Below, one piece after another: positions 9,905-23,200 of a DNA stretch of 64,000 bases; position 1 is the stretch's first letter; every line of letters begins with the position of its first letter. The notes under the pieces are model-generated. The model did no database searches, was not told where the DNA came from, and worked only from the letters and a program-made list of their open reading frames with translations. Position numbers and translations under genes: made by a program. Source of the stretch: Pelagophyceae sp. CCMP2097 (Eukaryota > Sar > Pelagophyceae); contig MU657176.1 in assembly GCA_026770575.1 (NCBI GenBank), forward strand, positions 536,196 to 600,195, given 5' to 3'.

Positions 9905-9968
9905 AACACCCTCATGCCTCATAATACTATTTAAGTTTTATATATCCCGCTACTAGGAATTCCTACTA
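9905..9968. repeat. Dispersed palindromic element, copy 2
   Basis: AACACCCTCATGCCTCAT (from 9905), then an AT-rich spacer, then CTAGGAATTCCTAC (9953-9966) containing the perfect palindrome TAGGAATTCCTA. It has the same two-part structure as the copies at 5611 and 10097, with a longer spacer. Confidence 0.75.
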
Positions 9969-10096
9969 GCACCCGGCAGTGAGGCAGAATAGTCGAAGCC
10001 CTCCGGGGTGGCTGACTACTCGGTCCTGCGCAGGGCCCCTCGACCACGCTCTTGGCGCAATCCCAGTCTGATATCTCTTCCCGGAATATAAATAAT

Positions 10097-10130
10097 ACCC
10101 CTCACGCCTCACTAGTAGGAATTCCTACAT
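10097..10130. repeat. Dispersed palindromic element, copy 3
   Basis: ACCCCTCACGCCTCAC (10097-10112) directly abuts TAGTAGGAATTCCTACATGT, with the 14-bp perfect palindrome GTAGGAATTCCTAC at 10115-10128. This is the most compact copy; it lies about 100 bp upstream of the cystatin start codon. Confidence 0.75.
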
Positions 10131-10230
10131 GTCATGTACAATAAACTCCCCGACTCGGAGGCTCGCAAAAAACAAAACTGAACACACAAAAAGAACTCGC
10201 ACTGCTTCCTCGGCCATTGATCTCTCGACG

Positions 10231-10763
10231 ATGGTCGCGTGCGGAGGCTTTGGCGCGGAGCAGGAGTGCACCGAGGAGGTCCACGCGATTGCGCAAGGGG
10301 TGCGGTGCCCTTGGCTGCGCCGCCGTTGATCAATTGTTGATCGTTGTTGCCCGACTGAACCTAGGTCAAAGCCGCCATCGAGGCGCACCTCTCCGAGGAG
10401 TACGCCGTCTTCGAGCCGAAGGCGTACTCGTCGCAGGTCGTCGCGGGGACGAACTACGCCATTTCGATCCACGTCGGTGCGTCGCTGGCAACCTTTGGTT
10501 GAGCGGTGCCCGGGGACGGTCGCGAGACCAGCGCTCACAATGGAGCCATGTCGCGCCGCGACGGCACCGTCGTAGGCGACGGCAAGATGATCAGCGCGAA
10601 GATCCACAAGCCTCTGCCCCACACGTCCAACCCGTGCGCCGCGGCGTCCGACCGCCCAAACTCCCGTGTCGATCAGGGAGAGGCGCGATGCATGCGATGC
10701 CCGTCTGTACGATCATCGTCGTCCCAACACAGCCCGAAGCTCATGGAGGCCGCCAAGCTCTGA
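10231..10763 (+). CDS. Stefin-type cystatin (cysteine protease inhibitor)
   Basis: Four small exons (10231-10299, 10365-10476, 10576-10633, 10733-10763) join in frame to an 89-residue protein; stefins are about 98. Diagnostic elements are all present: an N-terminal Gly-rich trunk (MVACGGFGAEQECTEEVHAI), the papain-binding loop QVVAGTNYAISIHV, and the second hairpin KIHKPLPHTSNP. Stefins are cytosolic tight-binding inhibitors of papain-family proteases (cathepsins). There is no signal peptide, as expected for stefins. The last intron (10634-10732) has a length divisible by three and no in-frame stop, so a retained-intron form would encode a longer tail. Each exon is too short to stand out on its own; the family match makes the model. 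Confidence 0.88.
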
Positions 10764-11229
10764 AGCCCATCGTCGTCTCCGCGCGGCGTGAGCGCAGCGC
10801 GCCGAAACTCAACCGCTCCGAAACACCCCGCCCCGCTGCCCTCTGCCTCGCCCGAAATGAATGCGTGCAGCATACGCGGATGGACGCGCACCACCCGCGG
10901 TGCCAAGAAGGGTCCTACATAAAAACATATCGAAGCCGCCACATTGTGGCATTGCTGAGTGCCTCATTGAGCACGGTCGCCATGCGACCGACCAATGCTC
11001 GCCCAGACGGACGCAGCAAAGCCCGCGCTCTGAGGGCGACGGCAATGCTTTCGGATCGAACCGGGATTTTTAGCGATGCCCTCCGCATAGCCTGAGGCCT
11101 TGAGGCTTTGGAAGCCTAACTTTGACTCGGGTTACAATTGTATTAGAAGATCATTCCCTTTTGGGGCAGCCCCTGGACTGGGCAGGCCCGCCCAGGGTGG
11201 ATTTTAAGCTCCGCCCCCCCTTGCTTTCG
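10764..11229. other. Intergenic gap upstream of the DNA-PKcs gene
   Basis: No coding exon is evident. The 100 bases before 11230 contain an AT-richer stretch (TTACAATTGTATTAGAAGATC) and then a GC-rich segment; no distinct core promoter motif was recognised. Confidence 0.4.
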
Positions 11230-14200
11230 ATGGAGGCGGCGCTCGCGTCGCTGCACGGGCCACTCGACGCGCCCGGTGGCTTCTGGCCCGCGGCGGCCGA
11301 CTTGTTCGCGGACCAGCTCCACGAAGCGGTCCTCTTCGGCGGCGGCGACGCGGACCTCGAGCGCGCCGCGCTCTACGCCGCCGACCGCCCCGCCGACGCC
11401 CTCGCCTGGCTGACACGCACAAGGAACGCAAGGGACGACGCGCTCTACAAGGTGCGTTTGAAGCCGAGGCCGGCGCCGCGCCCCACCGACGCGCGCCTGG
11501 ACCAGGCGCGTTACAAGCTCATCGACCTCTTCACCGCCGACGTCCAGCGGCCCCAAGGTCATTTGCTGGCTCTGCAGAAATTCTCAAAGCGGCCGGCCGG
11601 ACTCGAGTCCGCGGCGTAGGCGGCCCTGGTTTGGCGCACTGCGCGGCCGTCTTCGACGAGTGCGCGTGGACGTGCCGCTTCGAGCATGCGAACGAAAAGG
11701 TCCGGCAGGCCGCGGCGCGCTGCATCCGCGCGCTGCTGAAGCGCTACGGCGCCGCCGCCTGCGACGCGACCAAGGCGCGCGCGTGCCAACGCCGCGCCGG
11801 CGATGACGCTTCGGAGGACCCGGACCGCCACAGGCATGACATAGGGAGTGGCATCAGAGGCTCGATGCACGCCTGGGGAAGGCAGTCATCGATCATCCAC
11901 GAAAAATCGGGTGATTCCAGAGCGAGTGCCGTCATGCCCGCGCTAGGTTCGTCAAGGAAGGCCTGCTGCCCGAGGTCGAGCAGCACAAAGCCCCGGGCGG
12001 CAAGAAGACGGGGATGCAGGTCGCGCGCGAGCTGTATAAGCTCGGGGCCGTCGTCGTCTCGCTGAACCTCGACGCGAGCGAAGGCGAAGGCGCGTCCGAG
12101 GACCCGCCTTCGAAGGTGTCTGGCGGCTGGGCTCACGCGCCGCGACGCCCTAGACCGGCCCGACGACGCCTCGTTCATGCCCTGGTCCGAGGCCGCCGCG
12201 AGGTCCGTTTGTTGTCGCGCGTGCCACGCTGTCAAAAGGCCCCTCAGAAGAGACTCCAGGCTCGCGAAGCAGATGGAAGCGCAGCTCGACAAGATATGCG
12301 TAAGCGAGCGGGGTCCCGAGGATGCCTGTCGCGTGTCGGGCAGGTCCATTTCGGGACCGCACTTGAAATACAGAGGCTTCACAGGCGCGCACGGCCAAGG
12401 ACCAAAAGGCCGACTCGGGGCCCGTCCTCGAGGGCATCCTCGGCGGCATGGTGCGTTGATCGGAGCGGTGGCGTTCCGCCTCGGATGCGCTCGGCATTCA
12501 ATCTTGTAAAAACTCGGTCTTCAAAAACAGGCGCGCCTCGCGGCGACGGCGACGCTGCGGGACCACTTTTGCGCGAACAAGCTCGCCACCTACCTCGTCA
12601 CCATCCTCGCCGCGTACCGGAAAGGCGTCTACACGGGCCAGTCCTACGGGGTGCCCGCTGCGGCGCTGCGCTGCGTGAGCCGCATGGCTGGTCAGCTCGC
12701 ACGTGGGGTCCTCGCCGCCGCGTCGCCGAAGAAGCGGCGCAGCACCGACGGCGCGGACCTGTGCGCCGCCGAGGCGTTCCAAGTCCTCTGGGCCGTCGCG
12801 GCTGCGCCGCCGCACGGCGCCGACAGGATCAATGAGCGAGTGGACAAGTACGCCGCCCCGGCGCTCGAGGGCTGGCTCGCCGCGCTCGCAGCCGACTATA
12901 CGGGCGTCGAGTGGACGAGCGTCTTCGACCTGCTGGCGCAGCAGCTCCAGGGCGCCGACGTGCTCGCGCGGTCGCGGCACGTCTCGCTCGCGCTTCGGTG
13001 CTGCGGCGCGCTCGCGGTGGCGCTCGACCGCGGTGCGCCTCAAAGCTCGCGGTGGTCGCCTGGCCCGATGAGAGGTCCTGACTCGTGGATACCGTAGGCA
13101 ACCGCTCCAACCGGTGACGATGTTGTTTGTGGATTTTTGCGCGGTCTCCCCCTTGGTGTCCTTTGACCGTGACACCGCAGGATGGTCGAGGCGGCGCTGG
13201 CTCTGGCGCGGCGCTGCGACGCCCTCGGCGGCGGTGACGATGAAGCGGCGCTGGGCCTGCTCACGCTCCGCGCAGCGGCGCTCCACGCCGCGGCGGCGCT
13301 CGTCGCTGCGCAGGCGAGCGCGGCGCCGCAGACCGGCCACCTCGATGACCTCGGTGCGTGCCTCAAACGCGCGAATAGGGCCCTGAAGGAGATGGCAACG
13401 ACACAGTCAAGAGGCCCCTCGAGGAGGTGGCGACACCCGAACGCCGTGTGACGTTGCCACCCGACGACGCCACGCGTCCTTCCCGACGCCGCCGCGCGCA
13501 AGGTCGCGTGGCGTCGCGGTGCCTCGGCGCGCACATCGGCGTGCTCGCGCGGCGCGACGTCTCGCGCTGGGCGCACAAGGTCCTCGTCGACGCGCTCGTC
13601 GCGTTTGTCACGTGCTGCACAGGGCGCGGTGCGTCGATGCATTTCTGTAAAAGTGCTTCAAACGACCATCGTCCCAACGGCGGCCATCGTTGAAACCCGG
13701 CAAACAGGCGCCATCGCGGCCCTCGCCGACGCAGTGCGGCGCCGCGTCGATTTTCGTTTTGAAAGGAGTGGCTCTTGCGTGCTGTCCGCTTGTGCGATTT
13801 CGTGCAATCCGTGTCGGCGCGTCGTCGTAGGCGCGAACGGCGGTGGCGTGCGCGGCGGCGCGGCACGGCGGCCGGCGGCGCGCGTTCAACCCGTCGTCTG
13901 GCCTCTTCGATGACCGCGCCTGCTTCGCCGCGGCGGCGCTCTGGCTCGACGTCTTCGCCAAATCGCCGCCTGCCGCGCGCGTCGCGGCGTACGACGCTTT
14001 AATCGCCGCGGGCCTCGGCCTGCTGGCCTCGCTGGACCTGCGCTACGACGACGCCGCGGCGGACGACGAGGGCCGCGGCGGCGTCGTGCCGCTGCACCCG
14101 CTGGACCACGAGCTCGCGCTCAACGTCACGTCGTTCCTCGAGCGATTCGTGCCTGGCGTCGACGACGCCTCGCTCTTCCGGCGCTGGGCCGAGCCGTGCC

Positions 14201-17200
14201 TGCGCGACATCACGCGGCTCAGCGCCGAGCTCCCAAAGGTCTCGGCGCTGTACCGCGTCGCGCGCGTCGCCATCACCGCCGCGGACCGCGCGGGCGCGTT
14301 TCCGCGGCCGCCGTCGGAAGAGGACCCTTTTCTGGGGACGGCTCAGAGAGAGGACGCGGCTCCAAAAGAGGACGTTTCCGCGACGCTCGCCGTCGCGCCG
14401 CTCGACGGCGCCGTCGTCGACGTGCTGCGGCGCTATGTCGCGGCCGTGGCGCGCGCGGCGCCGTCCTTTGCCTTCGACGAGCTGCTGGCGGCGGCGTGCG
14501 CCGTGGTGCTCGACGCGCCGTGGCCGCTGCGGAGCGGCCAGCTCCACGTCCTCGCCGGCTGCTGTGTGGCGGCGCTGCGCGCGGGCGCGGCGCACGCGCC
14601 GACCGCAAAAGTCGCGCTCGCCGCCGTTGAGACGTGGCGCCGCGAGCAGCGCGCCGAGCTCGCGGGCGTCCTCGCGGATTTGCTGCCAGAGGTCGAGGCG
14701 TATGTCAACTGCCTCGGCACGGCTGCGGCCGTGGGCGATGCGGCGGCGTCGTCGCGCCTCTCGGACCGCGCGCGCGCGAAAGCCACCGAAGCGGCGTCGC
14801 GGTACAGCGCCGCGCAGCAGCACGTTGGCGACGCGGCGTCGCGCGTCCTCGGCCGCGCTGCGCTGCGCATCATCGCCGGTCTCGGCGGCGACGCTTCCGC
14901 GCTCCTGGAGCAGCAGGCGGACCCGCTCGGCTGGTCGACGCCCAACGCGTCGGGCGTCGACGACGGCCGCATCGAACTGACTTTGAACGGCCTCTTGGAC
15001 CTCGCGGACGATGCGGATGACGACCCAGGGGAGGCCTCTAAGGACGACACGTCGAAGCGGCGGCGGCGGCAGGCGTCGCCACCGCGGGCGCGGCCCCGCG
15101 CCGACGCGGTGGTGCTGCGCCTGGACCTGCTGCTGCCGCGCGTGTCGGCGGTGGCGCGGTCCAAGGGCCCGCGGCAGACGCGCGTCGCCGCCGCAGAGGC
15201 GCTGCACTCCATACTCCTCGCCGCCGTCGGCCGCGCGGCGAAGGGCGGGCCCGACACGGGCCTCGACCGCGTCTTCGCGCGCGCGTTCCCTGCCGTCATC
15301 GAGCTCGCGGCGGACTCGCTGGCCGTGATCCGCACCATGTTCGAGATGCTCTTACTCCAGCTCTGCCGCTGGCTCGCGGCCAAGTGGATGCTCGCCACGG
15401 CGCAGGGCGAGGCCACGGCGCGCGCGCTGCTCGAGGCCCTGTTCGACGCCGCGACGGCGCAGGCGACCAAAGTGAGCGACCAGCGCGACGTCGCGTCTCG
15501 GGCTCTGGCGGAGCTCGTAAAGTACGTCGTCAAGCAGCACACCAAGGACGAGCTCGACGCGCTCATGGGCACGCACGCCACAGACAAGTCGTTTGACGCG
15601 CTGGGAGCCGTCTTTGCGCGAATCGTCGCGGACGTCTCGCAGCCGCACGATGCTTCCAAGCGCCTCGGCGCGGCAATGTGCCTCCAGCGACTCATCCGGC
15701 CGCTCCGCGACGAGGCCTCGCTCGTCTCTCGCTTCGGCCTCGAACTCCTCCGCGGCGCCCTTCGCGCCATCTCCTACGACGACGACGAAGCGGCGGGCGC
15801 CTCGACGGGCCCAACTCGGACGGGCGGCGCAGGCGGCCAGGCGCGCGAGGCGGCGGCGCACGCGAGTCAGGCGGCGGAGCGGCTCTGCCTGGTGCTGCGG
15901 CACCACGTGCTGAAGCGCCTGGACGCGGCGCAGCTCCTGACCGACGTGGGCGTGCGCACCAAGCGCCGAGAGCCGCGGTCGCTGCGGCACCTCGTCGACT
16001 GGCTCTTCGTCGAGGGCGTCGGCGAGAGACCCGCGTCGTTGTCCTTTGATGACATAGACTCGTCTCTGAGACGGCGTCTCATGGGTCGACGGTCGAAGAG
16101 TCGTTGCCGACGACTTTTTTAGACAAAGATAGATCACCCTTGGACGTAGGCGCGACCCACCACGCCTTCCGGCGGCGCTGCTGGCGCTGTGTCGACCAGC
16201 TCGTGCCGGTCCTCGACGACACGGCGCGCGCGGCGCCCGACCGCGCGGCGCCGTCGGTGCGCGACTTTGTGCGCCGAACGGTCGCCGCGCACGCCGCCCC
16301 GTGGCAAATCTTCGACCACTCGCACGACGACGCCGACGCGCTCGAACCGGAGACGCTGCAGCGTGTGCGCCGCGCGCACGCCACGCTCCACGGGTGAGTT
16401 TTGTTGATGAACGATGAACGAGGGCTTGTCGAATTGAAGTCGTCGAACAAGTGTCCTTGTTCGAATCTCACCTGCCGTGGTGGTTCCGTGGGTGTCGACA
16501 GCGCACGCCTCGTTGAAACTGCTCGAAGGGGCGCTTGTCGGAACGCGATGGCAGGTACTCTTGCTTTGTGAGCTGCGAGTTCCTCGGCGCGGATGACGTG
16601 TTGGCGTGGACGGCGGCGCCGTGCGCGGCACGGCAATCGGCGCACGCCGCGGCACCGCGGCCGCTCCTCGTCGTCGCGCAGGTGCTCCGCTGGTGCCGCG
16701 ACGCCCACGGCCGCAGCGGCGCCACGCCGGACGCCGACGCACTCCAAGCGGAGCGGTGCGCCACTTCGTCGGCGTTGATGCTGGAAAGCCCAGACCGTCA
16801 CAGCAAGGCACACGGAGTTGCGAGCAGGGGTGCCGGGAACGAACCTTAATTGTGTGGCCGTCGTGCGCGATCTTGAGTGCTTGCCACGGAGTCGCGTACT
16901 TGCCACCCGCAGGTGCGCGGCTCTTCGCCACGCAGCCGATCTCCTCGCCGTCCTGCTGGACCGCGCGCCGGAGGCCGTGGTCGCGCACGCGGGCCTGTTC
17001 TGGGGCGCCGATGCGATCGGCGTATGGCTCGGCGCGCTGGCGGTGCCGGAAGGCGTCTGCGGCTCGCCGCGGGCGAGCGACGACGTCGAAACCAAACTCC
17101 CGACGGCCATCGCGCACCTCCTGCGCCACGCGCGGCGCCTCGACATCGCGGCGGGTGCGGCGCTTCCCGAAAGCGTGCGCGCCGCGCTCGGCCACGCGCC

Positions 17201-20200
17201 GCAGTGGCGCCTCGCCCAAGGCGACGCCATGGCCGTCGAAGGCATGGGGCTCCAAGGTGCTGCCGAAAACGATGACGGCGACGACGACGCGCACGCCGTC
17301 GGCGCTCTGCGCGTCTACGCGGCGCTGCGCGACGCGCGCGTCGAGGAGTACGCGCTCGGCGGCGTGGCGCGCGTGCGCGCGGTTGGGGCGCTACTCGCTC
17401 AAAGGTTCCTGGCCAGTGCGGAGCGGCAGCGGCTGGCGCGGCCCATCGAGACGCACGCTTCGCGGCGATTCGCGTCGAAGACGCTCGACCTCGCGCTCGA
17501 CCTCGGCCTCGAAGTCTGCGCGAGGCTGGCCACGAACGACGCGGGCTCGAACAACGCGGGGGAACTGGCCGGCTCGTCGCTGCTCGGTTTGCTTTTGGCC
17601 GCTTCGGACGGCGGCGGCGTCGCCGCGCTGGAGCGGCGCCCGGACGCGATCTTCGCTGCGCTCGTGCTCCGCGAGTCGTGGCCAACCGTCGCCGTCGCAA
17701 TTTCGACGGCCGTGCGCTGCCGCAGCGAGGCGCTCGCCATGCACCTCCTCCGCGGCGCGCTCGACTGGGGCGCCGCGCACGGCGTCGACCGCGCGCTGCT
17801 CCTCGCGCCGCTCCTTGGCGGCGAGGCGCCGTCGTCGACTGATGCGACGCGGCAGCCCGGCGCCTTGGCGTCGACGTACCGCTTTTTCTTGGCGTCGACG
17901 TACCGCGACTTCGGCCTCGTCGAGGTGCTCCTCGGCCTGGCGCCACCGCTGGACGCGCGGTTCGCGCCGCTGCGCCTTTGCGTCTTTTCCGTCGTGTTGA
18001 AAGCGCTGACGGCGGCGCTCGACGACGACGACTGCGTTGTTGGCGAGGCCATGGACTTCGACGACGCCGACGACGACGCCACGCAGGAGCGCCGCGACGC
18101 CGCCGCGTGCGCCGCGACGCGCCTCGCCGCGCACTTTTTGCCGGGGTTCACGCTCGGCGCGCCAGACATGCCCGCGCTCGCCACCGTCGGCGTGGCCGCG
18201 GCGGCGAAGCGGCCGCGCGGCGATGCGCCCCGCGGCGAAGACGCCACGCAGGCCGCCGCAGATCAGGCCGCCGCCGCCGACGTGGCTCTGAGGAGCCGCC
18301 TCGCCACGGTGTTCCCGGCGGACCACGACGAGCTCGTCCGCAGTGGTGCGGCGGCGGCGCAGCGGCGCTACGCCCTCCAGCTCGCGGCCGTCGCCGACGC
18401 GTACGCGGCGACGGCGGCGCCGCAGCTGCTGACGCAGCTGACGCCGCAGCTGAACCAGCTCGACGAGCCGCACTTCTTCGCCGCGGGCCTGCGCCGCGCG
18501 CTCCGCGGCGCGCTTAAGGCGGCGGCAGCGGACCGGCGCGGCGGCCTCGCGGGGCTGCTCGTCGACGCGCTGGAGCGCTGCGGCGTCTGCGACCGCGGCG
18601 CGCGGCAGCGCGGGTGGGCGCTCCCGCGGAAAACGGGCCCGAGCACCGTCGCCGCGCTGTCAAAGTGCATCGTTGCCCCGGGCCTCGAGCGCGCGCAGTC
18701 ACAGGCGCTTGTCGACGTCGCGCTCGCTGAAGTGCTCGGCCCGGCCGCTGCTGGTCAGCCAAAGAAGAAGCGCGGGCTAGACGACGGGCCGACGCAGGCG
18801 CTCATCTGCTCCGCCGTCGCGGCCATTTGCGACATCGGCGCGATGCCGTACGACGCGTTGAATGCGGCTCTACTATTCGTCGAGGCGCTCTTCGACGGCC
18901 TCGACGGCCTCTGCGGCGACGCCGACGACGCCTTGAGCGCCGCCGTCGCCGACGCGTTCGCGGCGCATTCTGTGGCCTGCGGCCCCGAAGAGCGCGCGTC
19001 CGCCAAAGCCGCCGCGCGCAAGCTTCGCAACGTCACGCTGCAAGCCGCGGAAGTCCGGCTCAAGGCGGCGGGGCCGACGGACGACTCGGCGGTCCGGGGC
19101 GCGAATTGCGCGTTCCTGCGCTTTTACATCCACGTCGGCTGCAAGACTCAGAGCAAGCCGGGCATCGTCGCGCGCATCTGCTTCTCGCTCAAGGACGAGC
19201 AGCCCTGGCTCGACTGCATCAACGCGGTGCCGCAGCTCGCGCCGGCGGCGTACAGCTTGAAGGTAGACGCGGACTTTACGCTCAAGAGGCGCTTCGCCGC
19301 GGCCGACGACGAGTCGCCGCTCGACGCCGTGCAGCTCGGCCGCTTCGCGCACCTGTCCGACTTTGCGAAGATGATGCTCGCCTCGTCGACGCTCGGCCAC
19401 TCGCAGGCGGCCAGCCAAGCGCACGCCGTTTCGACGTCGGGCGACGAGTCCGACTTCCCGCTGTCGCAGGGCGGCGCCGTCGACGACGACGACGCGGGTC
19501 TAGAGGCGAGCTCCGTTGCGCCGCCGGTCTTAAACGAGGAGGAGGACGAGTTTGAGCTGAACGACGTGAACCGCCACCCGTGCATGGGCCCGCTCGTCGA
19601 CGGGACGAAGAAACTCCTCGACTTTGAGTTCGACAAGGCGACGCGCGTGCGCCTGGGCCTGGCGGACGTCGCCGCCGGCGAGACGTCGCAGGCCTGGCTG
19701 CCGGCGCTCGCTGCGCGGCTGGCCAATGCGGCGGGGAACGCGGCGGTGTTTCTGGTGCAATTCGTTTTAAACGTCGACGGCCTCAAGCGCTACGCCGCAA
19801 CTCTACGCCCGGCTTTCGTCCGGGCCCTCGCGCGCCACGTCGCGCCGGCGTCGGCGCAGGGCGTCGACCATCTGCTGCGCGACGCCGTGATGCTGCTCTC
19901 GACGAAGACGTGGTCCACGGCAAAAGCCGCAGACGACGAGGAGCGCGGCGACCTCTGCGCCATCGCGTCGGAGCTCGTGCGCAAGGCGCACTACGCCGCC
20001 GGCGCGCGGCGGGCCAAGGTCGTCGAGGCGAACATGTTCCTCCTCTTTGGGTTCGTCGTGGCGTACCGCGCGGCCGTGTTCGATCACGCGCTCTCGCGCT
20101 TCGACTGGGCCCAGGCGACGCTGGATCTCCTCGGGTCCGCCATCCACGCGACGGGCCGCGCGCAGGCGGCGCCGACGTCGGCGGGGAAGCAGTCGGAGCA

Positions 20201-23200
20201 CGCACGGCAGACGGGCCTGTTCCTCGTGCGCCTCGTCGCAATGTCTGCAAAGAGCCAGGTCGAGGCGCGACGCGACGTCTTCACGGCCGTGCTGGACTGC
20301 GCCGCCGCGACGAGCCGCGTCGTGCACCGCGCGGGCGCCGAGTGCGCCGGCATTTTACTCAAGCAGCTGGACGTCCACGACTGGCGCGTCGAGGCGCAGA
20401 ACCTCGCGCTCGATCTGGAGAGGGAGGGCGTGTTGGAGAAGAAGAAGTTTTCGCGGTTTGCGGCACTGATCGCATATGCGGCGCGGTCGGACGTGCGCTT
20501 TTTTAACCGACGGCTCGCTCTGCGCGCTCTCGACTGCCTCACCGCGTGCGGGCCGCGGCAGCGCGCCGAAGTCTTAGAGGCGCTCGCGGCGCCGCACCAC
20601 GCCGCGGCGATCGCGAGCGAGGAGCTCTTCGAGTGCCTCCACGATAAGTTGGGGCCGCTCCTCGCAGACGCGACGCGCATGATGGACGACGGCTTCACCA
20701 CGGCCGACACTTCCGAAGACGGCGCCGACGCCGATGGCTTCAAAGCGACGACCAAGGGCGCGCGGCCCCTGGTGCAGCTGAACCTCCTGCGGCTCGTACT
20801 GAGCCGCGGCCGCGACCTGCTGCAGGGGCAGAAGAGCCTTGGAGTCTGTGAGCAGCTGGTCTACGCAATGGGCCCACAGTCGCTCGCCTCGAGCCTCCAC
20901 CTGTACCAGGACCAGGAGCTGCGCGCCGCCGGCTACGAGTTGCTCATGGCCGTGCACGACGCCTGCGACGAGGCCGACGCGGCGCCGCGGGCGGGCGGCG
21001 GCCCGTACGACGCGCTCCGGAAGCGGACGCGCGCCGCGCTGCTGGCGGGCCTCGCCGACGCCGACGCCGACGGCATGCTCGAGACGGTGGACAAACGCGC
21101 GGCGGCCCAAGCGCCGCGCGAGACCACTATCGTCGACAGCCCGGGCAAGGTCGCGCGGCGCGAAGCGGAAGACTCCGACGACGACGGTATCCAGATGCTC
21201 ACGGCGGACCCGAACCCCAAGCCGCGCACCGTCGTCGACATTTCGCACCTCGACGACTCGGACGACGAGGGCCGCCGGCGGGCGCAGGACGCCGCCGACG
21301 CCGAAGACGGCGCTGCGGCGCCGCGCCGCGGCATCCGGCGGACGGTCTACGACTATTGGCACCGGCGCTTTCCGCGGCCGGCGCAGCGGCGCCTCGACGC
21401 GCTGCTGCGCGACGTCTTCCCTGCCGCAGAGGCGCTGCCGCACCGCTTCGCGGCGCTGCTCTTGCTTGCGCCGTCCGCAGACGACTGGGACGAAACGAAA
21501 CTGCAGGCCACGTCGCTCTGTGAGTCGGCTACCTGTGGGGTCGAACTCGATGAACACTGGACTGCTGCGCTCCAGGCGACCTGAGCTCGGCGCTGGACGT
21601 CGTCGGCCAGCGGAGCCGCGACTCATGGGCCCCCGCGCTGTCGCCAGAGGCCGCGTTGGATGGTCGGCAAACCCGAACCGTCAGAGGATGCATTGAACAG
21701 AGGCGAAGGGGCGCTGGGGAAGACCGGCGGCCGTCATAAAAAAAACGCCGTTTTTTACGGAGCACCTTCTAGGCTCGAGGCCGTGCTCTCGTCGCAGTCG
21801 GCGTCGCAGGCCGCGTCGGCGCCGCACATGCTCGCCTCGCAGCTCTTCAAGAAGAGCTTTGGCGCCGAGCGCTCGGTGCGAGAGAGGAATGCGACTGGCC
21901 GTCGCCTCGGGCGGCGCGTCTTGACGGCGCGCCAACTATAGGCCGCGCCGCCGGGCATGCTGCGCGCCACGCAGGGCGACTCGATGGCCTTTGACCAGAC
22001 GCAGCTCGCGACGCAGTCGGACGCGCGCGCCGGTGCGCAACTTTTGGTGCCGTCATGCTTCTGGTGCGCAACTTTTGGACACCCACGCGTTTAAAAGGAG
22101 ACCAAACAGGCGGGCGCGTGGCCGCGTTGTCGACGCAGCTCCTCTTCGGCGCCTTGCCGGGGTCGGCGCGCGCGGCGCCGCGGGTGGATGCGACGTCGAC
22201 CGAGCCGACGCAGGCCAAGCGCGTCCGTTTTGCTTCGCCCGCGCCAGGCGACGGTGCCGCGCTGCGGCCGCCCAAGCCGCGGCGCGATGCCGTCAAGCTG
22301 TACCGCGAGTACCACGAGGGCGAGATGCCGAACATCGCCATCAGCGTCGGCGACGTGCTCCGGCCGCTGATGACGCTGGCGCTGCGCGACGGCGACGTCG
22401 CCGCGCTCCTCGTGGCGCAGCTCGTCGGCGAGCTGTACGCGAAACGGTCCGCGCGGCGCAGGGGCGCCGTCGCGCAGCAGCTCGAGCGGCTCCTCGGCGA
22501 CGGCGCCGTCGCCGCGAGCGCCGAGCTCGTCGCGACGCTCCACCGCTGCGCGCTCGCCGCGCTGGACCGCGGCGGCGGCGGCGTCGAAGTCACCGGCGAC
22601 CCGCAGCGGAGGACGCCGCCGGACCTGACGCTCGTGCGCGCCTTGAAGCCGTGGACCATCGCCGAGTCTGCCGTCCGCAGCCAGCGCTACGACTCGGGAG
22701 CCGCGCTCCTCGAAGCACTCGACCTCGTCTCGCGAAGCGGGTCGTGCTACAACTCGGTGCGCGACGACGCCGCACACGTCCCCGATCCACAGCGCCAGCT
22801 CGCGCTGCGCCGCCTCTACGCGTCGCTCGGCGAGCGTGAGGCCGAGTTCGGGATCTGCCGAGCGGTCTTCAAGCAGCGCGACGGCGAGTCTCTGCTTGTG
22901 TTCGCACTCGATTGCCTTGTGTTCGACGGCCCCCAACTTCCGAGAGAGGCACGGACCGAGTGCCGCGGACGTCGTGGGACGCCCATCTTTCAATAGGCGC
23001 GACGGCGTCGCCCGGCGCGCTTGCTTTGGCGTGCGAGGAGCGGCGCGAGTACGAGGCGGCGCTGCGGCTGTATTTTGACGACGCGGCGTCGTTTGCGGTC
23101 GACGGCGACGCGGCGGCCAAACGCGTCGGCGACGCGCGGTCGCTGGCCATCGCGCGCCGCCTCGGTGACTGGGATGCAGTCGTCGACAACTGCGACGCAG

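Larger units (their letters stand above)
9296..10230. other. Repeat-rich intergenic gap upstream of the cystatin gene
   Basis: No complete gene is visible. The region holds AT-richer runs (GGTTTTATGCGGTAAAT at about 9562 and GGGTTTAATACGGTAAAAAA at about 9876, two related copies), an acidic open frame (9586-9708), and two copies of the TAGGAATTCCTA palindromic element. The last 100 bases should contain the cystatin promoter; I see no clear TATA box there. Confidence 0.5.

Noticed and set aside
12498..15770. Long minus-strand frames opposite DNA-PKcs
   Set aside because: Arginine/serine-rich shadow frames; the plus strand carries the conserved DNA-PKcs segments and phase-consistent introns.
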